From the NCBI RefSeq assembly GCF_010672085.1, contig NZ_JAAHHT010000008.1, forward strand, positions 50,599 to 83,923: 33,325 nt of DNA, written 5' to 3'. The position numbers were made by a program, and so were the translations under genes. This stretch comes from Okeania sp. SIO3I5. GTDB taxonomy: Bacteria > Cyanobacteriota > Cyanobacteriia > Cyanobacteriales > Microcoleaceae. The notes under the pieces are model-generated. The model had not been told where the DNA came from, made no database searches, and was given only the letters and a program-made list of their open reading frames with translations. Shown here piece by piece: positions 25,416 to 33,325 of the stretch (the stretch's first letter is position 1; each line of letters opens with the position of its first letter).

Positions 25416-25432
25416 AAATTTTAAATTCTTAA

Positions 25433-26074
25433 CTACAAAACACCCTTAGAACTAGGAATTTCCCCAACTCGCCTGGGGTCAATTTCTGTAGCCATCCGTA
25501 GAGAACGAGCAAAAGCCTTAAACCCTGCCTCAATAATATGATGAGAATTAATCCCCGCCAACTGCCGAATATGCAAAGTCATCAAACTATTATTAGCCAA
25601 AGCCACAAAAAATTCCCGCACCAACTGAGTATCATAAGTACCAACCCGTTGAGTCGGAATTTCCAAACCATAAGTCAAATGTGGACGACCAGAAAAATCT
25701 AAGGCCACCTGAACCAAAGCCTCATCCAAAGGAGCCAAAAAATGACCAAAACGTACAATACCCTTGCGATCGCCCAACGCCTGCCTTAAAGCCTGGCCCA
25801 AAGTAATCCCCACATCCTCATTAGTATGATGGTCATCAATTTCAATATCCCCTACCGCTTGGACTTCCAGATCGATCAGTCCATGAGAAGAAATTTGATG
25901 CAACATATGGTCTAAAAAAGGAATGCCAGTATTCGCCTTGCAATTACCCACGCCATCAAGATTAAGAGTAACTGTTACATCAGTTTCCCCAGTTGTCCGT
26001 TTCACCGAGGCAACTCTGGCAGGAAAATTAAAATTTGCTGGAGTAGATGAAGAAGGGCGATCGCTTATCTGCAT
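25433..26074 (-). CDS. hisB: Imidazoleglycerol-phosphate dehydratase
   Basis: 213 residues, monofunctional cyanobacterial/plant-type HisB catalysing the sixth step of histidine synthesis. Metal-binding motifs are visible: [21 protein letters not shown] and [16 protein letters not shown], with the family C-terminus [13 protein letters not shown]. The N-terminal ~20 residues are variable. No strong ribosome site; a HIP1 octamer lies within the first codons. Same strand as fabI but separated by 560 bases of repeats, so not evidently co-transcribed. Confidence 0.98.
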   Translation of the reverse strand: MQISDRPSSSTPANFNFPARVASVKRTTGETDVTVTLNLDGVGNCKANTGIPFLDHMLHQISSHGLIDLEVQAVGDIEIDDHHTNEDVGITLGQALRQALGDRKGIVRFGHFLAPLDEALVQVALDFSGRPHLTYGLEIPTQRVGTYDTQLVREFFVALANNSLMTLHIRQLAGINSHHIIEAGFKAFARSLRMATEIDPRRVGEIPSSKGVL

Positions 26075-26634
26075 AATAAAAATATAAATATAAATTTTGA
26101 ACTTTAATTTTTCAGATGAAAGTAAGGGAGCAGGGAGTAGAATGTAGGGAAGAAGTTGAAAAAGTCAGAGAGTCGGGAGTAGCTAGTAATGATAGAGTAA
26201 AAAAATCGGGATAATTTATTTTCTGCTATTCCCTAACCTCAACCTACCAAACCAAACCTTAACTCGATCTGGAAACTCTACTACCCACCCACCATCTAAT
26301 TACTTTCTTCACTTTTGAATTTTGAATTTTGAATTTTTACTTAATAGTAGGTTGGGTTGAGGAACAAAACCCAACAGCAACCTACCAAACCCAACCTTAA
26401 CTTAACTCCATCGGGAAACTGTACTATCTAGCTACTGTCTAAATTAATTTCTTCACTTTTGAATTTTGAATTTTGAATTTTTACTTAATAGTAGGTTGGG
26501 TTGAGGAACGAAACCCAACAGCAACCTACCAAACCCAACCTTAACTTAACTCCATCGGGAAACTGTACTGTCTAGCTACTGTCTAAATTAATTTCTTCAC
26601 TTTTGAATTTTGAATTTTGAATTTTGAATTCTAT
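26075..26634. repeat. Tandem ~144-bp repeats between hisB and fabI
   Basis: Two nearly identical 144-bp units (marked by GTAGGTTGGGTTGAGGAAC at 26347 and 26491) are preceded by a diverged third unit from about 26236 and end in GAATTTT heptamer-like runs just at the fabI stop. Each unit contains a GGTTGGGTT...AACCCAACC hairpin. No gene; the hisB promoter should lie near 26080-26150. Confidence 0.85.
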
Positions 26635-27411
26635 CTACATTCCCATAATTTCATAACCAGCATCCACATAGATAACCTGACCAGTAATTCCACTCGCCAG
26701 ATCGCTACATAAAAAAGCAGCAGTATTACCAACCTCAATTTGAGTCACAGTCCGACGCAAGGGAGCTACTTCTTCCAGATGATGAATCATATCCTTAATA
26801 CCACCCACTGCCGAAGAAGCCAAAGTTTTAATTGGACCAGCAGAAATAGCATTTACCCGAATATTTTTCTGGCCAAGTTCTGCTGCCAAATAACGAACAT
26901 TCATTTCCAAAGCAGACTTAGCAATTCCCATCACATTATAATTAGGAATAACTCGCACGCCCCCCAAGTAAGTCAGAGTTACAATACTCCCTCCTTCAGT
27001 CATCAGTTCCTTAGCCTTTGAACTCAAATCTATTAGAGAATAAGAACTAATCTCCAAAGCACGAGTAAATCCTTCACGAGTAGTATTACTAAAATCTCCA
27101 GACAATTCCTCTTTACCAGCAAAAGCCAAACAATGAATCAAAATATCCAACTTACCCCATTTTTCGCCTATTTGGGCAAAAGTAGCCTCAACCTGTTCAT
27201 CATCCTGAACATTACACGGTAAATAAAAAGAAGGACTCAAAGGTTCTGCCAATTCCCTAACCTTTTTTTCAAATCTACCTTTATCATCTGGTAGAAAGGT
27301 AACCCCTAAATTTGCCCCAGCTTGCTGAAGTTGTTGAGCAATACCCCAAGCAATAGAACGATTATTAGCAATCCCTGTCACCAGAGCATTTTTTCCGGTT
27401 AAATCTAACAT
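26635..27411 (-). CDS. fabI: Enoyl-[acyl-carrier-protein] reductase (NADH)
   Basis: 258 residues from MLDLTGKNALVTG at 27411; a start seven codons upstream is possible, but this one matches the family and has AAGG before it. FabI performs the last reduction of each fatty-acid elongation cycle. Cofactor motif GIANNRSIAWG (13-23); active-site Tyr148 (TYLGG), Tyr158 and Lys165 (YNVMGIAK); NAISAGPIKT loop, and the C-terminus GQVIYVDAGYEIMGM. Divergently oriented to ntcA, sharing a ~317-bp intergenic region. Confidence 0.97.
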   Translation of the reverse strand: MLDLTGKNALVTGIANNRSIAWGIAQQLQQAGANLGVTFLPDDKGRFEKKVRELAEPLSPSFYLPCNVQDDEQVEATFAQIGEKWGKLDILIHCLAFAGKEELSGDFSNTTREGFTRALEISSYSLIDLSSKAKELMTEGGSIVTLTYLGGVRVIPNYNVMGIAKSALEMNVRYLAAELGQKNIRVNAISAGPIKTLASSAVGGIKDMIHHLEEVAPLRRTVTQIEVGNTAAFLCSDLASGITGQVIYVDAGYEIMGM

Positions 27412-27598
27412 AATACCTTGATTTATTGACAAAATGTAGTAAAGTAAAATTTCTGCTCAAATTAAAATTCTAAAATTTAATTTATGATGACGCTATAATA
27501 CATTAAATCTTTGTCATCAAGCAAAATATCAAGATATAGCACTAATGGCCATAATTTCCAACTAAATTTCTCGGTTTCATTGTGCTAATCTATCTCAA

Positions 27599-27640
27599 GT
27601 ATTAACAAGTAAGGTAAATCCTAAAATAGATAATAATACA
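27599..27640 (+). promoter_or_regulatory. Possible NtcA box and promoter of ntcA
   Basis: GTATTAACAAGTAA (27599-27612) is one base short of the NtcA consensus GTA-N8-TAC; TAATAAT about 20 bases downstream could be the -10. ntcA is autoregulated in other cyanobacteria. No perfect NtcA box was found between fabI and ntcA by eye. Confidence 0.35.
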
Positions 27641-27728
27641 TTGCAACTTAATAGTATAGCCTTTGTTCAGGCTTTGAGCTATTAAAGTTAAAAGATATAA
27701 ATATTTTTATATAGAGAGTGTAAGGAAA

Positions 27729-28400
27729 TTGGTCGTGACGCATGATAGACCACTAGCATCTGTTTTCCGTAATATATCTGGTGGGTCATATCCACCAGTT
27801 GTAGAAAGTTTTGAACGGGGCAAGACAATATTTTTTCCAGGAGATCCTGCCGAGCGTGTCTACGTCTTAATTAAAGGCGCAGTTAAGCTATCCAGGGTTT
27901 ATGAAGCAGGAGACGAAATTACAGTAGCTCTACTTCGGGAAAATAGTGTATTTGGGGTACTGTCTCTAATTACAGGCCATAAGTCTGACCGTTTCTACCA
28001 TGCAGTGGCATTTACCCCAGTAGAATTAATATCAGTGCCAATTGACCAGGTAGAAAAAGCTCTGAGAGAAGATCCAGAACTGTCAGTCGTTTTATTGCGT
28101 GGACTATCATCTCGAATCTTACAAACAGAGATGATGATTGAGACACTGGCACACCGAGATATGGGTTCTAGACTGGTTAGTTTTTTGTTAATCCTTTGTC
28201 GAGATTTTGGAGTCCCCAGTAAAGATGGGATTACGATTGACCTAAAATTATCTCACCAAGCAATTGCAGAAGCAATTGGGTCAACAAGGGTGACAGTCAC
28301 TCGTCTACTCGGAGACCTTCGGCAAGATGGAATGATATCTATTCATAAGAAGAAAATTACAGTACATAACCCAGTGGCTTTAAGTCAGCAATTTACTTGA
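27729..28400 (+). CDS. ntcA: Global nitrogen regulator NtcA
   Basis: 223 residues, CRP/FNR family, full length. The N-terminal effector domain ([35 protein letters not shown]) binds 2-oxoglutarate; the dimerisation helix carries [19 protein letters not shown]; the DNA-binding helix-turn-helix is [25 protein letters not shown] near the C-terminus, essentially invariant in the family. NtcA switches on ammonium-repressed genes. The TTG at 27729 aligns with the usual N-terminus (M-V-V-T) and is preceded by AAGGA; GTG two codons later is an alternative. Monocistronic, divergent from fabI. Confidence 0.98.
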   Translation: MVVTHDRPLASVFRNISGGSYPPVVESFERGKTIFFPGDPAERVYVLIKGAVKLSRVYEAGDEITVALLRENSVFGVLSLITGHKSDRFYHAVAFTPVELISVPIDQVEKALREDPELSVVLLRGLSSRILQTEMMIETLAHRDMGSRLVSFLLILCRDFGVPSKDGITIDLKLSHQAIAEAIGSTRVTVTRLLGDLRQDGMISIHKKKITVHNPVALSQQFT

Positions 28401-29098
28401 TTTTCAATTGTCAATCAATAGTTGATAAAAATATAGTCAAATATGACATATTCTTAACTTTGCAAGTTTTACCTTAACTGTGTGAACTACAACACCACGC
28501 CAGTTGCGTGATTGTCGGGACGCCCAACGCACTGGCTCCTCTAACCCATGACTAAGACGAAAGGGAACTGCTTTTTATATTCCTCTTTATTTAATTATCT
28601 CCCTGATTCAATTTCTACTTGGTCATTCTGACTGAGGCTTGGAGATATGTTCTTATATATCTAGAGGTAGCGTGTCAGTCGGTGGAATTTCACCCTATTG
28701 AACTTAGTGAATTGACTCTTAAGGCTATTTTATCTTCTATGGTTACAGACATTGTTAGATTATGTCAATATTCGCCCAAATTTCTGGAGACTATATGACT
28801 ATATTTAACTACATAAAACTATATTTGTGTTTTATCTTTATGATACCAATTTCTACTGGTAAAGTAGAAAATTTCCTTGTTTTAAGGAACATTGAATAAG
28901 GAATAGGAAATAGGAAATAGAATACAAATTCAAGATAGGTGTACCTCACAATTGCTCAGAAACCCTATAAAAATTAAATAGAATATAATATAATTTTAGT
29001 AAAACAAATAAATTACTGCCTATATCTGATACTGGCTAATGGCCTAAAACAACGATCAGAAGGTAACTTCAAAATTAAACTATTACCAGCAGGCATTA
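28401..29098. other. Intergenic region, possible insertion-element remnant
   Basis: No intact gene in 698 bases. A hairpin CCAGTTGCGT/ACGCACTGG spans 28500-28535, followed downstream by GTGTCAGTCGGTGGAATTTC (28672-28691). Both recall non-coding ends of cyanobacterial IS200/IS605-type elements, but this rests on memory of such sequences. GGAATAGGAAATA repeats (28897-28921) and a GTACCTCAC...AATTGCT end fragment of the 8348 element (28937-28956) are also present. Confidence 0.35.
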
Positions 29099-29731
29099 AT
29101 GACCGCCGGTGTTATCCTAGTATTAGCAATTTTGCTTTTAGGTGGTGTAATCGCTACTATTAGCGATCGCCTAGGTACAAAAGTAGGCAAAGCAAGACTA
29201 AGAATATTTAACCTTAGACCCCGCGATACTGCTGCATTAGTCACTATGCTCACTGGCAGTATTCTTTCAGCTTTAACCTTAGCGACTTTATTTGCAACTA
29301 GCAAACCATTAAGAAAAGGTGTTTTTAGGATAGATGAAATCCAAATCAAGCTTAATGAAACTCGCAAGGAACTGACAAAAGCTGAATTAGAAACAATTAA
29401 AATCAAGAATGAATTACAAAGATTAAAAGATGAGTTAGGGTTAGCTCTAACCCAATTAAATCAAGTTAATCAATCTTTAAAGAAAACCTTAGACCAAAAA
29501 GCTAAAACAGAAACTCAACTAACAATAATCCAAGACCAATTAAATCAAGTTGAAGCAGTAAAAGTCGATACACAAGAAGAACTAAAGCAAGTTCAAGCAG
29601 CAAAAGCTAGAACTGAAGCAGAACTTAATTTAACTCAAAATCAATTGAGCAAAATCATAGAACAAAAAGAAACACTCAGACAAGAAATTGAGCAGTTACA
29701 AATAGAGCGTCAAAAAATCTTAAAAGACTAA
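29099..29731 (+). CDS. DUF3084 protein, short (probably C-terminally truncated)
   Basis: 210 residues. An N-terminal transmembrane helix (VILVLAILLLGGVIATI) is followed by the conserved block DRLGTKVGKARLRIFNLRPRDTA and a second hydrophobic helix (~48-66), then a long Gln/Glu/Lys coiled coil to the end (~80-208). DUF3084 proteins of cyanobacteria are normally about twice this length, with a globular C-terminal part after the coiled coil that is missing here; I could not see it in the 988 bases that follow. Function unknown. In many cyanobacteria this gene is followed by the RuvC/YqgF-like gene, as here, which argues that the neighbourhood is ancestral and the tail was lost. Confidence 0.8.
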   Translation: MTAGVILVLAILLLGGVIATISDRLGTKVGKARLRIFNLRPRDTAALVTMLTGSILSALTLATLFATSKPLRKGVFRIDEIQIKLNETRKELTKAELETIKIKNELQRLKDELGLALTQLNQVNQSLKKTLDQKAKTETQLTIIQDQLNQVEAVKVDTQEELKQVQAAKARTEAELNLTQNQLSKIIEQKETLRQEIEQLQIERQKILKD

Positions 29732-30315
29732 GTGGATAATAGTATTTTTCATTGATGTAAGTTTTAATTTAATTTAAAAATTAAATTAAATTTATAGTTA
29801 GAGATTGAATGTATCAGGAAATATAAAAAGGAGATAGGGAACACTTAACTCTTAACTGGGAATAAGGAATAGGGAATAAGGGGAAAATAATCAAGACAAA
29901 TATTTGTCTGAAAAAGTCTCGGAACATAAGTATTGAATACTTCTCTATCTACCAAATTTCAATACCTTGAAGTATTACCGCTTTGAGATTTTAGCCACAA
30001 GTGATGCTCTCTTAATATTTATTTGACAAACAGTCTCTTATAGTTTTATTTGTTTCCTTTTGCCTTTTTTATCAAATCCCAAACTTTTTATCTGAGTATA
30101 ATTTTCACTTTATTCACTAGCAGAAAATTCGCTCTTTTTTAATTCCTTTGTTTTCTTGATTTTCTCCTGTTTTTTGTTCTCTATTTTGATTAATTTATTT
30201 TGATTTTATGGCAGAATATTTCAGACCAATTAGGTAAAGTTTAATCTTAATCCCTGTTGTCTGTTGTCTATTAGCTACTGCTCCAAAATTCTTTCCTCCA
30301 TCAAGTTGCTAACTA
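29732..30315. other. Intergenic, palindrome and short repeats
   Basis: A perfect 28-bp palindrome of two 13-bp arms (29763-29790) lies 31 bases after the DUF3084 stop and could be its 3' hairpin, although no T-run follows. GGGAATA-like runs occur at 29859-29881. No coding remnant of DUF3084 was recognised. Confidence 0.5.
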
Positions 30316-30408
30316 ATATCAAATCCGCCTAATTGTACATATATCCAATTACGTCGCCATGAGTATTTGAGCATATTGATTGTGAGGTTGTTTAACCGGA
30401 TTTGATAT
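30316..30408. mobile_element. 93-bp MITE with ATATCAAATCCG inverted ends
   Basis: Perfect 12-bp inverted repeats at 30316-30327 and 30397-30408, identical to those of the element at 15872-16008, around a different AT-rich interior. Same family, different size class. Confidence 0.8.
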
Positions 30409-30719
30409 AATATAATGTAAATATTCAGTCCGACATTATGTTATATTCTCGAACCGAAAGACTGTTTGTAAAACTAAGTATTAAGGAACTTGTTTGACAA
30501 CTAAATCTTAAAACTTGAATCAACTCAGGCATTGAAACCAGTCTACAGTTAGGGTGTCTAACTATTTATCTTCCTAAAGTTATAGTGAATTTATTTCTGA
30601 CAAATAATTGTTTTTTCACCCATTCCCTATTCCCTGTTTCCTACTATGAGAAAAACTTTAGCAGAAAAAAAATATCAATAGATAGCATTAATCTACTCAG
30701 CAATAAAAAATATTAAAAT
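30409..30719. other. Leader region of the RuvC-like gene
   Basis: 311 AT-rich bases with no gene. A run of ATTCCCTATTCCCTGTTTCC (30625-30644) is a decayed heptamer array on the opposite strand. A promoter for the next gene is expected but not identifiable. Confidence 0.4.
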
Positions 30720-31139
30720 ATGATTTTAGGATTTGACCCTGGTAGTGATAAATGTGGAATTGCAATTATGGATAAAGACAAACAACTGCATTATCACCAA
30801 GTCGTAGAATCTGCAAAAATTACCACAACAATAACAAAATTAAATCAACAGTTTGATATTAACTTAATTGTGATAGGCGACCAAACCACATCCGAATTTT
30901 GGAAACAAAACCTCACAAAAATTATCTCAGAAAAAATACCAATAATAAAAATAGATGAACGTTACTCTAGTTTAGAAGCTCGCGATCGCTACTGGCAAAT
31001 ATATCCCCCTCAAGGACTTGTTCGTCTAATTCCACCAGGAATGCGAATCCCCCCCAAACCAATAGATGATATTGTAGCCATTATCTTAATCGAAAGATAT
31101 TTAAACAGTAAATCTATATTAGACCTCTCCGGAAAATAG
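30720..31139 (+). CDS. RuvC/YqgF-like RNase-H-fold protein
   Basis: 139 residues. RNase-H-fold landmarks: MILGFDPGSDKCGIAI with Asp6 as first catalytic acid, LIVIGDQT at strand 4, IDERYSSLEARDRYW, and the C-terminal IDDIVAIILIERYL with an Asp pair. Cyanobacterial proteins of this type are annotated as resolvase or pre-16S rRNA nuclease-like; the substrate is unproven. The last seven codons (LDLSGK and stop) come from the inverted-repeat end of the 109-bp element that begins at 31121, so the native C-terminus has been replaced. Confidence 0.78.
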   Translation: MILGFDPGSDKCGIAIMDKDKQLHYHQVVESAKITTTITKLNQQFDINLIVIGDQTTSEFWKQNLTKIISEKIPIIKIDERYSSLEARDRYWQIYPPQGLVRLIPPGMRIPPKPIDDIVAIILIERYLNSKSILDLSGK

Positions 31140-31229
31140 GGAGTAGGGAGTAGGGAGTAGGGAGTAGTGAGAAAGAATTGATTATTTCTGTACGATAATT
31201 GATTTAATTTTTGACTATCAGAGAAGTCT
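31121..31229. mobile_element. 109-bp element, second copy, supplying the end of the RuvC-like gene
   Basis: Same length and layout as 889-997: end AGACCTCTCCG (31121-31131), GGGAGTA heptamers (31138-31167) in the place of GGGAACA, the AT-rich tail with AATTGATT...GATTTAATTTTT, and end CAGAGAAGTCT (31219-31229). Ends have diverged by two bases. Confidence 0.7.
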
Positions 31230-31560
31230 ATTGATTAATTAATTTTAACATCACACCTAAATCAAGAAATTTTGTTATATACCTAAAAATTTATTGATTT
31301 AAATGATTTTTTTAGAAAAAGAATCTATAACAGTAGAATTCACAGTCAATCAACCTCCCAAAACATATAATAATACTTTTCCTCTCAACAAGTAACTAAT
31401 TAAACCTCAAAACTATCTTTCAAGAATAACAACCTAGCAAAATGTCAAGCTATAAAAACATTTTGTAATACAATTTACTAATTCTAAATTGAGAAAGCTG
31501 TAATAAGATATTAAGTAAGACTTAATAATTTATTTATACAGATTAGGAAATTATAGAACC
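31230..31560. other. Leader region of the pentapeptide gene
   Basis: 331 AT-rich bases. No gene or clear motif seen. Confidence 0.4.
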
Positions 31561-32421
31561 ATGAAAGAACAAGAGCTGGTCCAGCGATACGAAGAAGGAG
31601 AAAGAGACTTTAGTGGCCTGAATTTAACTGGAGCTGACTTGAGTAGAGCAATTCTGATCGGAGTTAACTTCTCCAAGACCAATTTAACAGGAGCAAATTT
31701 AAGTAGAGCTTTTCTCACAAAAACTCAATTCAATGAAGCATTATTACATAGGGCTAACCTCAGCTTTGCCAAAATGGGTGAAACTAGAATGGCTGATGCT
31801 AACCTGATCAAAACGAATCTTAGTGGAGCTTTTCTAGTAAAATCAAAATTGCCTAGAGCAAATTTAAGTGGCGCTAATCTTACAAGTGCTAACCTTCGAC
31901 AGGCTAATTTATGGAGTGCTAATCTATGCAGTGCTACTTTAGTATCTACTAATCTGCGAGAATCTAATCTCATAGGTGTTAATCTCAAATGGGCTAATAT
32001 GTACGAAGCAAAACTAATGGCAGCTAGACTATTTGGTGCTCAACTTACAGGAGTTAATTTTAGAAGAGCTTACCTAAATGGAATAGATTTAAGTGCAGCA
32101 GACTTGAATGGAGTTAACTTTAGTGAAGCAAAGTTAAATGGAGTAAATTTGGAAGGGGCAAACCTACTGGCAACCAACTTTAGCAGAGCTTTAATGCGAA
32201 ATATCAAATTAAATGGAGCAGATCTAACAGGGGCCAATTTAACAGAAGCTAATTTAGTCAGAGCAAATTTGAATTGGAGTAAACTTTATCAAGCTGACTT
32301 GAGTGAAGCTGACTTGAGTGAAGCAACATTTATTGGCGCAAATCTAGAAAAAGCAGAATTAGTTAATACAATTTTACCACCATCAACAAAATTGTATTTT
32401 AGTTTTGCTAGTGCTATATAA
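31561..32421 (+). CDS. Pentapeptide-repeat protein
   Basis: 286 residues. After a short N-terminal segment (MKEQELVQRYEEGERDF) nearly the whole chain is A(D/N)LxX pentapeptides, for example LTGADLSRAILIGVNFSKTN, giving a predicted right-handed quadrilateral beta-helix. No transmembrane helix, kinase or other domain is attached. Such proteins are abundant in cyanobacteria; a few mimic DNA and inhibit gyrase, and others have structural or transport-related roles, so no function can be assigned. The cutA gene follows after 64 bases on the same strand and may be co-transcribed. Confidence 0.9.
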   Translation: MKEQELVQRYEEGERDFSGLNLTGADLSRAILIGVNFSKTNLTGANLSRAFLTKTQFNEALLHRANLSFAKMGETRMADANLIKTNLSGAFLVKSKLPRANLSGANLTSANLRQANLWSANLCSATLVSTNLRESNLIGVNLKWANMYEAKLMAARLFGAQLTGVNFRRAYLNGIDLSAADLNGVNFSEAKLNGVNLEGANLLATNFSRALMRNIKLNGADLTGANLTEANLVRANLNWSKLYQADLSEADLSEATFIGANLEKAELVNTILPPSTKLYFSFASAI

Positions 32422-32485
32422 TTCGGCTTTTGATTAAATTCAATATAAATCAACTAAAAACTCAAAGAAAATTCAAAATGAAATT

Positions 32486-32809
32486 ATGAGTGTAACTAAT
32501 TATGGTGTTGTTTTCGTAAATGTTACTTCTCTAGATGAAGCTAAGGCAATTGCAAAATCTTTAGTAGAATCAAAATTAGCAGCTTGTGTAAATATCTTTC
32601 CAGTTCACTCAATTTATAATTGGAAAGGAGAGCTATGTTCAGAAGATTCCTATAATTTATTAATTAAGACAAACTTAGATAAGTTTGACATCCTAGAATC
32701 AAAATTAAGAGAATTACATTCTGACGAAGTACCAGAAATAATTGCTTTACCAATCGTCTCAGGTTATGCTCCTTATATGCAGTGGATGGCTGAACAAATT
32801 AAGGGTTAA
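32486..32809 (+). CDS. cutA: Divalent-cation tolerance protein CutA
   Basis: 107 residues, full length. Family blocks are present: VFVNVTSLDEAKAIAKSLVE, KLAACVNIFPVHSIYNWKG, and a C-terminal EVPEIIALPIVSGYAPYMQW. CutA forms very stable trimers of ferredoxin-like fold related to PII proteins; a role in copper tolerance was proposed in E. coli but its function in cyanobacteria is unclear. It lies just downstream of the pentapeptide-repeat gene. Confidence 0.95.
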   Translation: MSVTNYGVVFVNVTSLDEAKAIAKSLVESKLAACVNIFPVHSIYNWKGELCSEDSYNLLIKTNLDKFDILESKLRELHSDEVPEIIALPIVSGYAPYMQWMAEQIKG

Positions 32810-32959
32810 GTTGAAAAAAATATGACTTACATAAAGTTTGAAAATATTTATATTTTAAGGAGGAAAGGGATATTATAACCTGGTGATAGACTAATAAGTA
32901 CCATTACAAAATTGTTTAGATACCCTAATTTGACGTGAGGCATGGCAATATCAGTGATC

Positions 32960-33325
32960 ATGAAAAACTCAGACGTCTTAGTAATGAAACTTTAGGGGTT
33001 CTTCAGGAAAAGAGTAATTCTGGCGGGGGTAAATAATTAGGGAAAAACTCAGACGTCTGAGTTTATTAATCAGATTTTCGGGTCTTCAGGAAAAGAGTAA
33101 TTCTGGCAAGGGTAAATCATCAAGGGAAAACTCAGACGTCTGAGTAATCAGACTCGGGTGCTTCAGAAAAAAAGTAATTCTGGCAAGGGTAAATCATCAG
33201 GGGAAAACTCAGACGTCTTAGTTTAGTCATCAGATTTTCGGGGGTGCTTCAGAAAAAGAATAATTCTGGCAAGGGTAAATCATCAGGGAAAAACTCAGAC
33301 GTCTGAGTAATTAGACTCGGGTGCT
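32960..33325. repeat. Tandem array with GACGTC-centred palindrome, continuing past the window
   Basis: Five copies of ACTCAGACGTCTGAGT or its variant ACTCAGACGTCTTAGT start at 32967, 33047, 33130, 33207 and 33293 (spacings 80, 83, 77, 86). A conserved ~45-base block (CTTCAGAAAAAGAGTAATTC, TGGCAAGGGTAAATCATCAG) joins them. Linkers alternate between a short form (AATCAGACTCGGGTG) and a longer form (AGTCATCAGATTTTCGGGGG), so the true unit is a dimer of about 163 bp. Non-coding, downstream of cutA. Confidence 0.9.

Noticed and set aside
28500-28535. Rho-independent terminator of ntcA
   Set aside because: The hairpin lies 100 bases after the stop and is not followed by a T-run.
32960-33325. CRISPR array
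   Set aside because: The segments between repeats are not unique spacers: they fall into two alternating, mutually similar types, and unit spacing of 77-86 bp with 60+ conserved bases is wrong for CRISPR.
1-33325. tRNA or rRNA genes
   Set aside because: No cloverleaf, CCA-proximal T-arm (GGTTCRANYCC) or rRNA-like sequence was recognised by eye on either strand.

Overview
The window is about 33 kb of a cyanobacterial chromosome. The evidence is a full-length chlD (Mg-chelatase), ntcA, cyanobacterial-type hisB and fabI, xisH/xisI, a PEP-CTERM protein, a DUF3084 protein, frequent GCGATCGC (HIP1) octamers, and WD40/STAND proteins with typical cyanobacterial linkers. The sequence is AT-rich. Intact genes cover only about two thirds of it by my own sum, and the intergenic spaces are long and packed with short tandem and palindromic repeats. 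That fits a large-genome filamentous cyanobacterium of the Trichodesmium/Okeania/Lyngbya type, but the genus is inference.

Layout. 0-1.4 kb: a 9-bp repeat array, then an antitoxin-like gene and its VapC toxin, which is broken by a stop codon. 1.4-6.7 kb: one giant protein, CHAT protease-nSTAND1 ATPase-membrane helix-WD40-PDZ-WD40. 6.7-10.7 kb: xisI, a shattered xisH, an HTH/DUF1822 protein and an EcsC-like protein, separated by small mobile repeats. 10.7-13.6 kb: a repeat-rich stretch with two copies of a candidate small RNA, a long 9-bp array and a PEP-CTERM gene carrying an in-frame TGA. 13.6-16.9 kb: chlD and a beta-hydroxyacid dehydrogenase. 17.1-22.2 kb: a compact minus-strand operon encoding NACHT ATPase, WD40 sensor and a second NACHT ATPase. 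22.4-24.9 kb: a second antitoxin/VapC pair (toxin again broken by a stop), an Rpn-family nuclease and a PD-(D/E)XK protein. 25.4-28.4 kb: hisB, fabI and ntcA. 29.1-32.8 kb: a short DUF3084 protein, a RuvC/YqgF-like protein, a pentapeptide-repeat protein and cutA. From 32.96 kb to the end: a tandem array carrying a 16-bp GACGTC-centred palindrome.

Two themes stand out. First, conflict or programmed-death genes (CHAT-STAND, split NACHT/WD40 operon, two TA pairs, Rpn nuclease, PD-(D/E)XK protein) are interleaved with core metabolic genes. The best candidate for an undescribed system is the three-gene NACHT-WD40-NACHT operon, whose second ATPase has an altered Walker B motif; the CHAT-WD40-PDZ protein comes next. 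Second, several families of tiny non-autonomous elements can be recognised by comparing copies inside the window. Some have visibly damaged or extended genes: xisH is in three pieces, the end of the RuvC-like gene is supplied by an element, and an element sits between an antitoxin and its toxin. Three other genes carry single in-frame stops.
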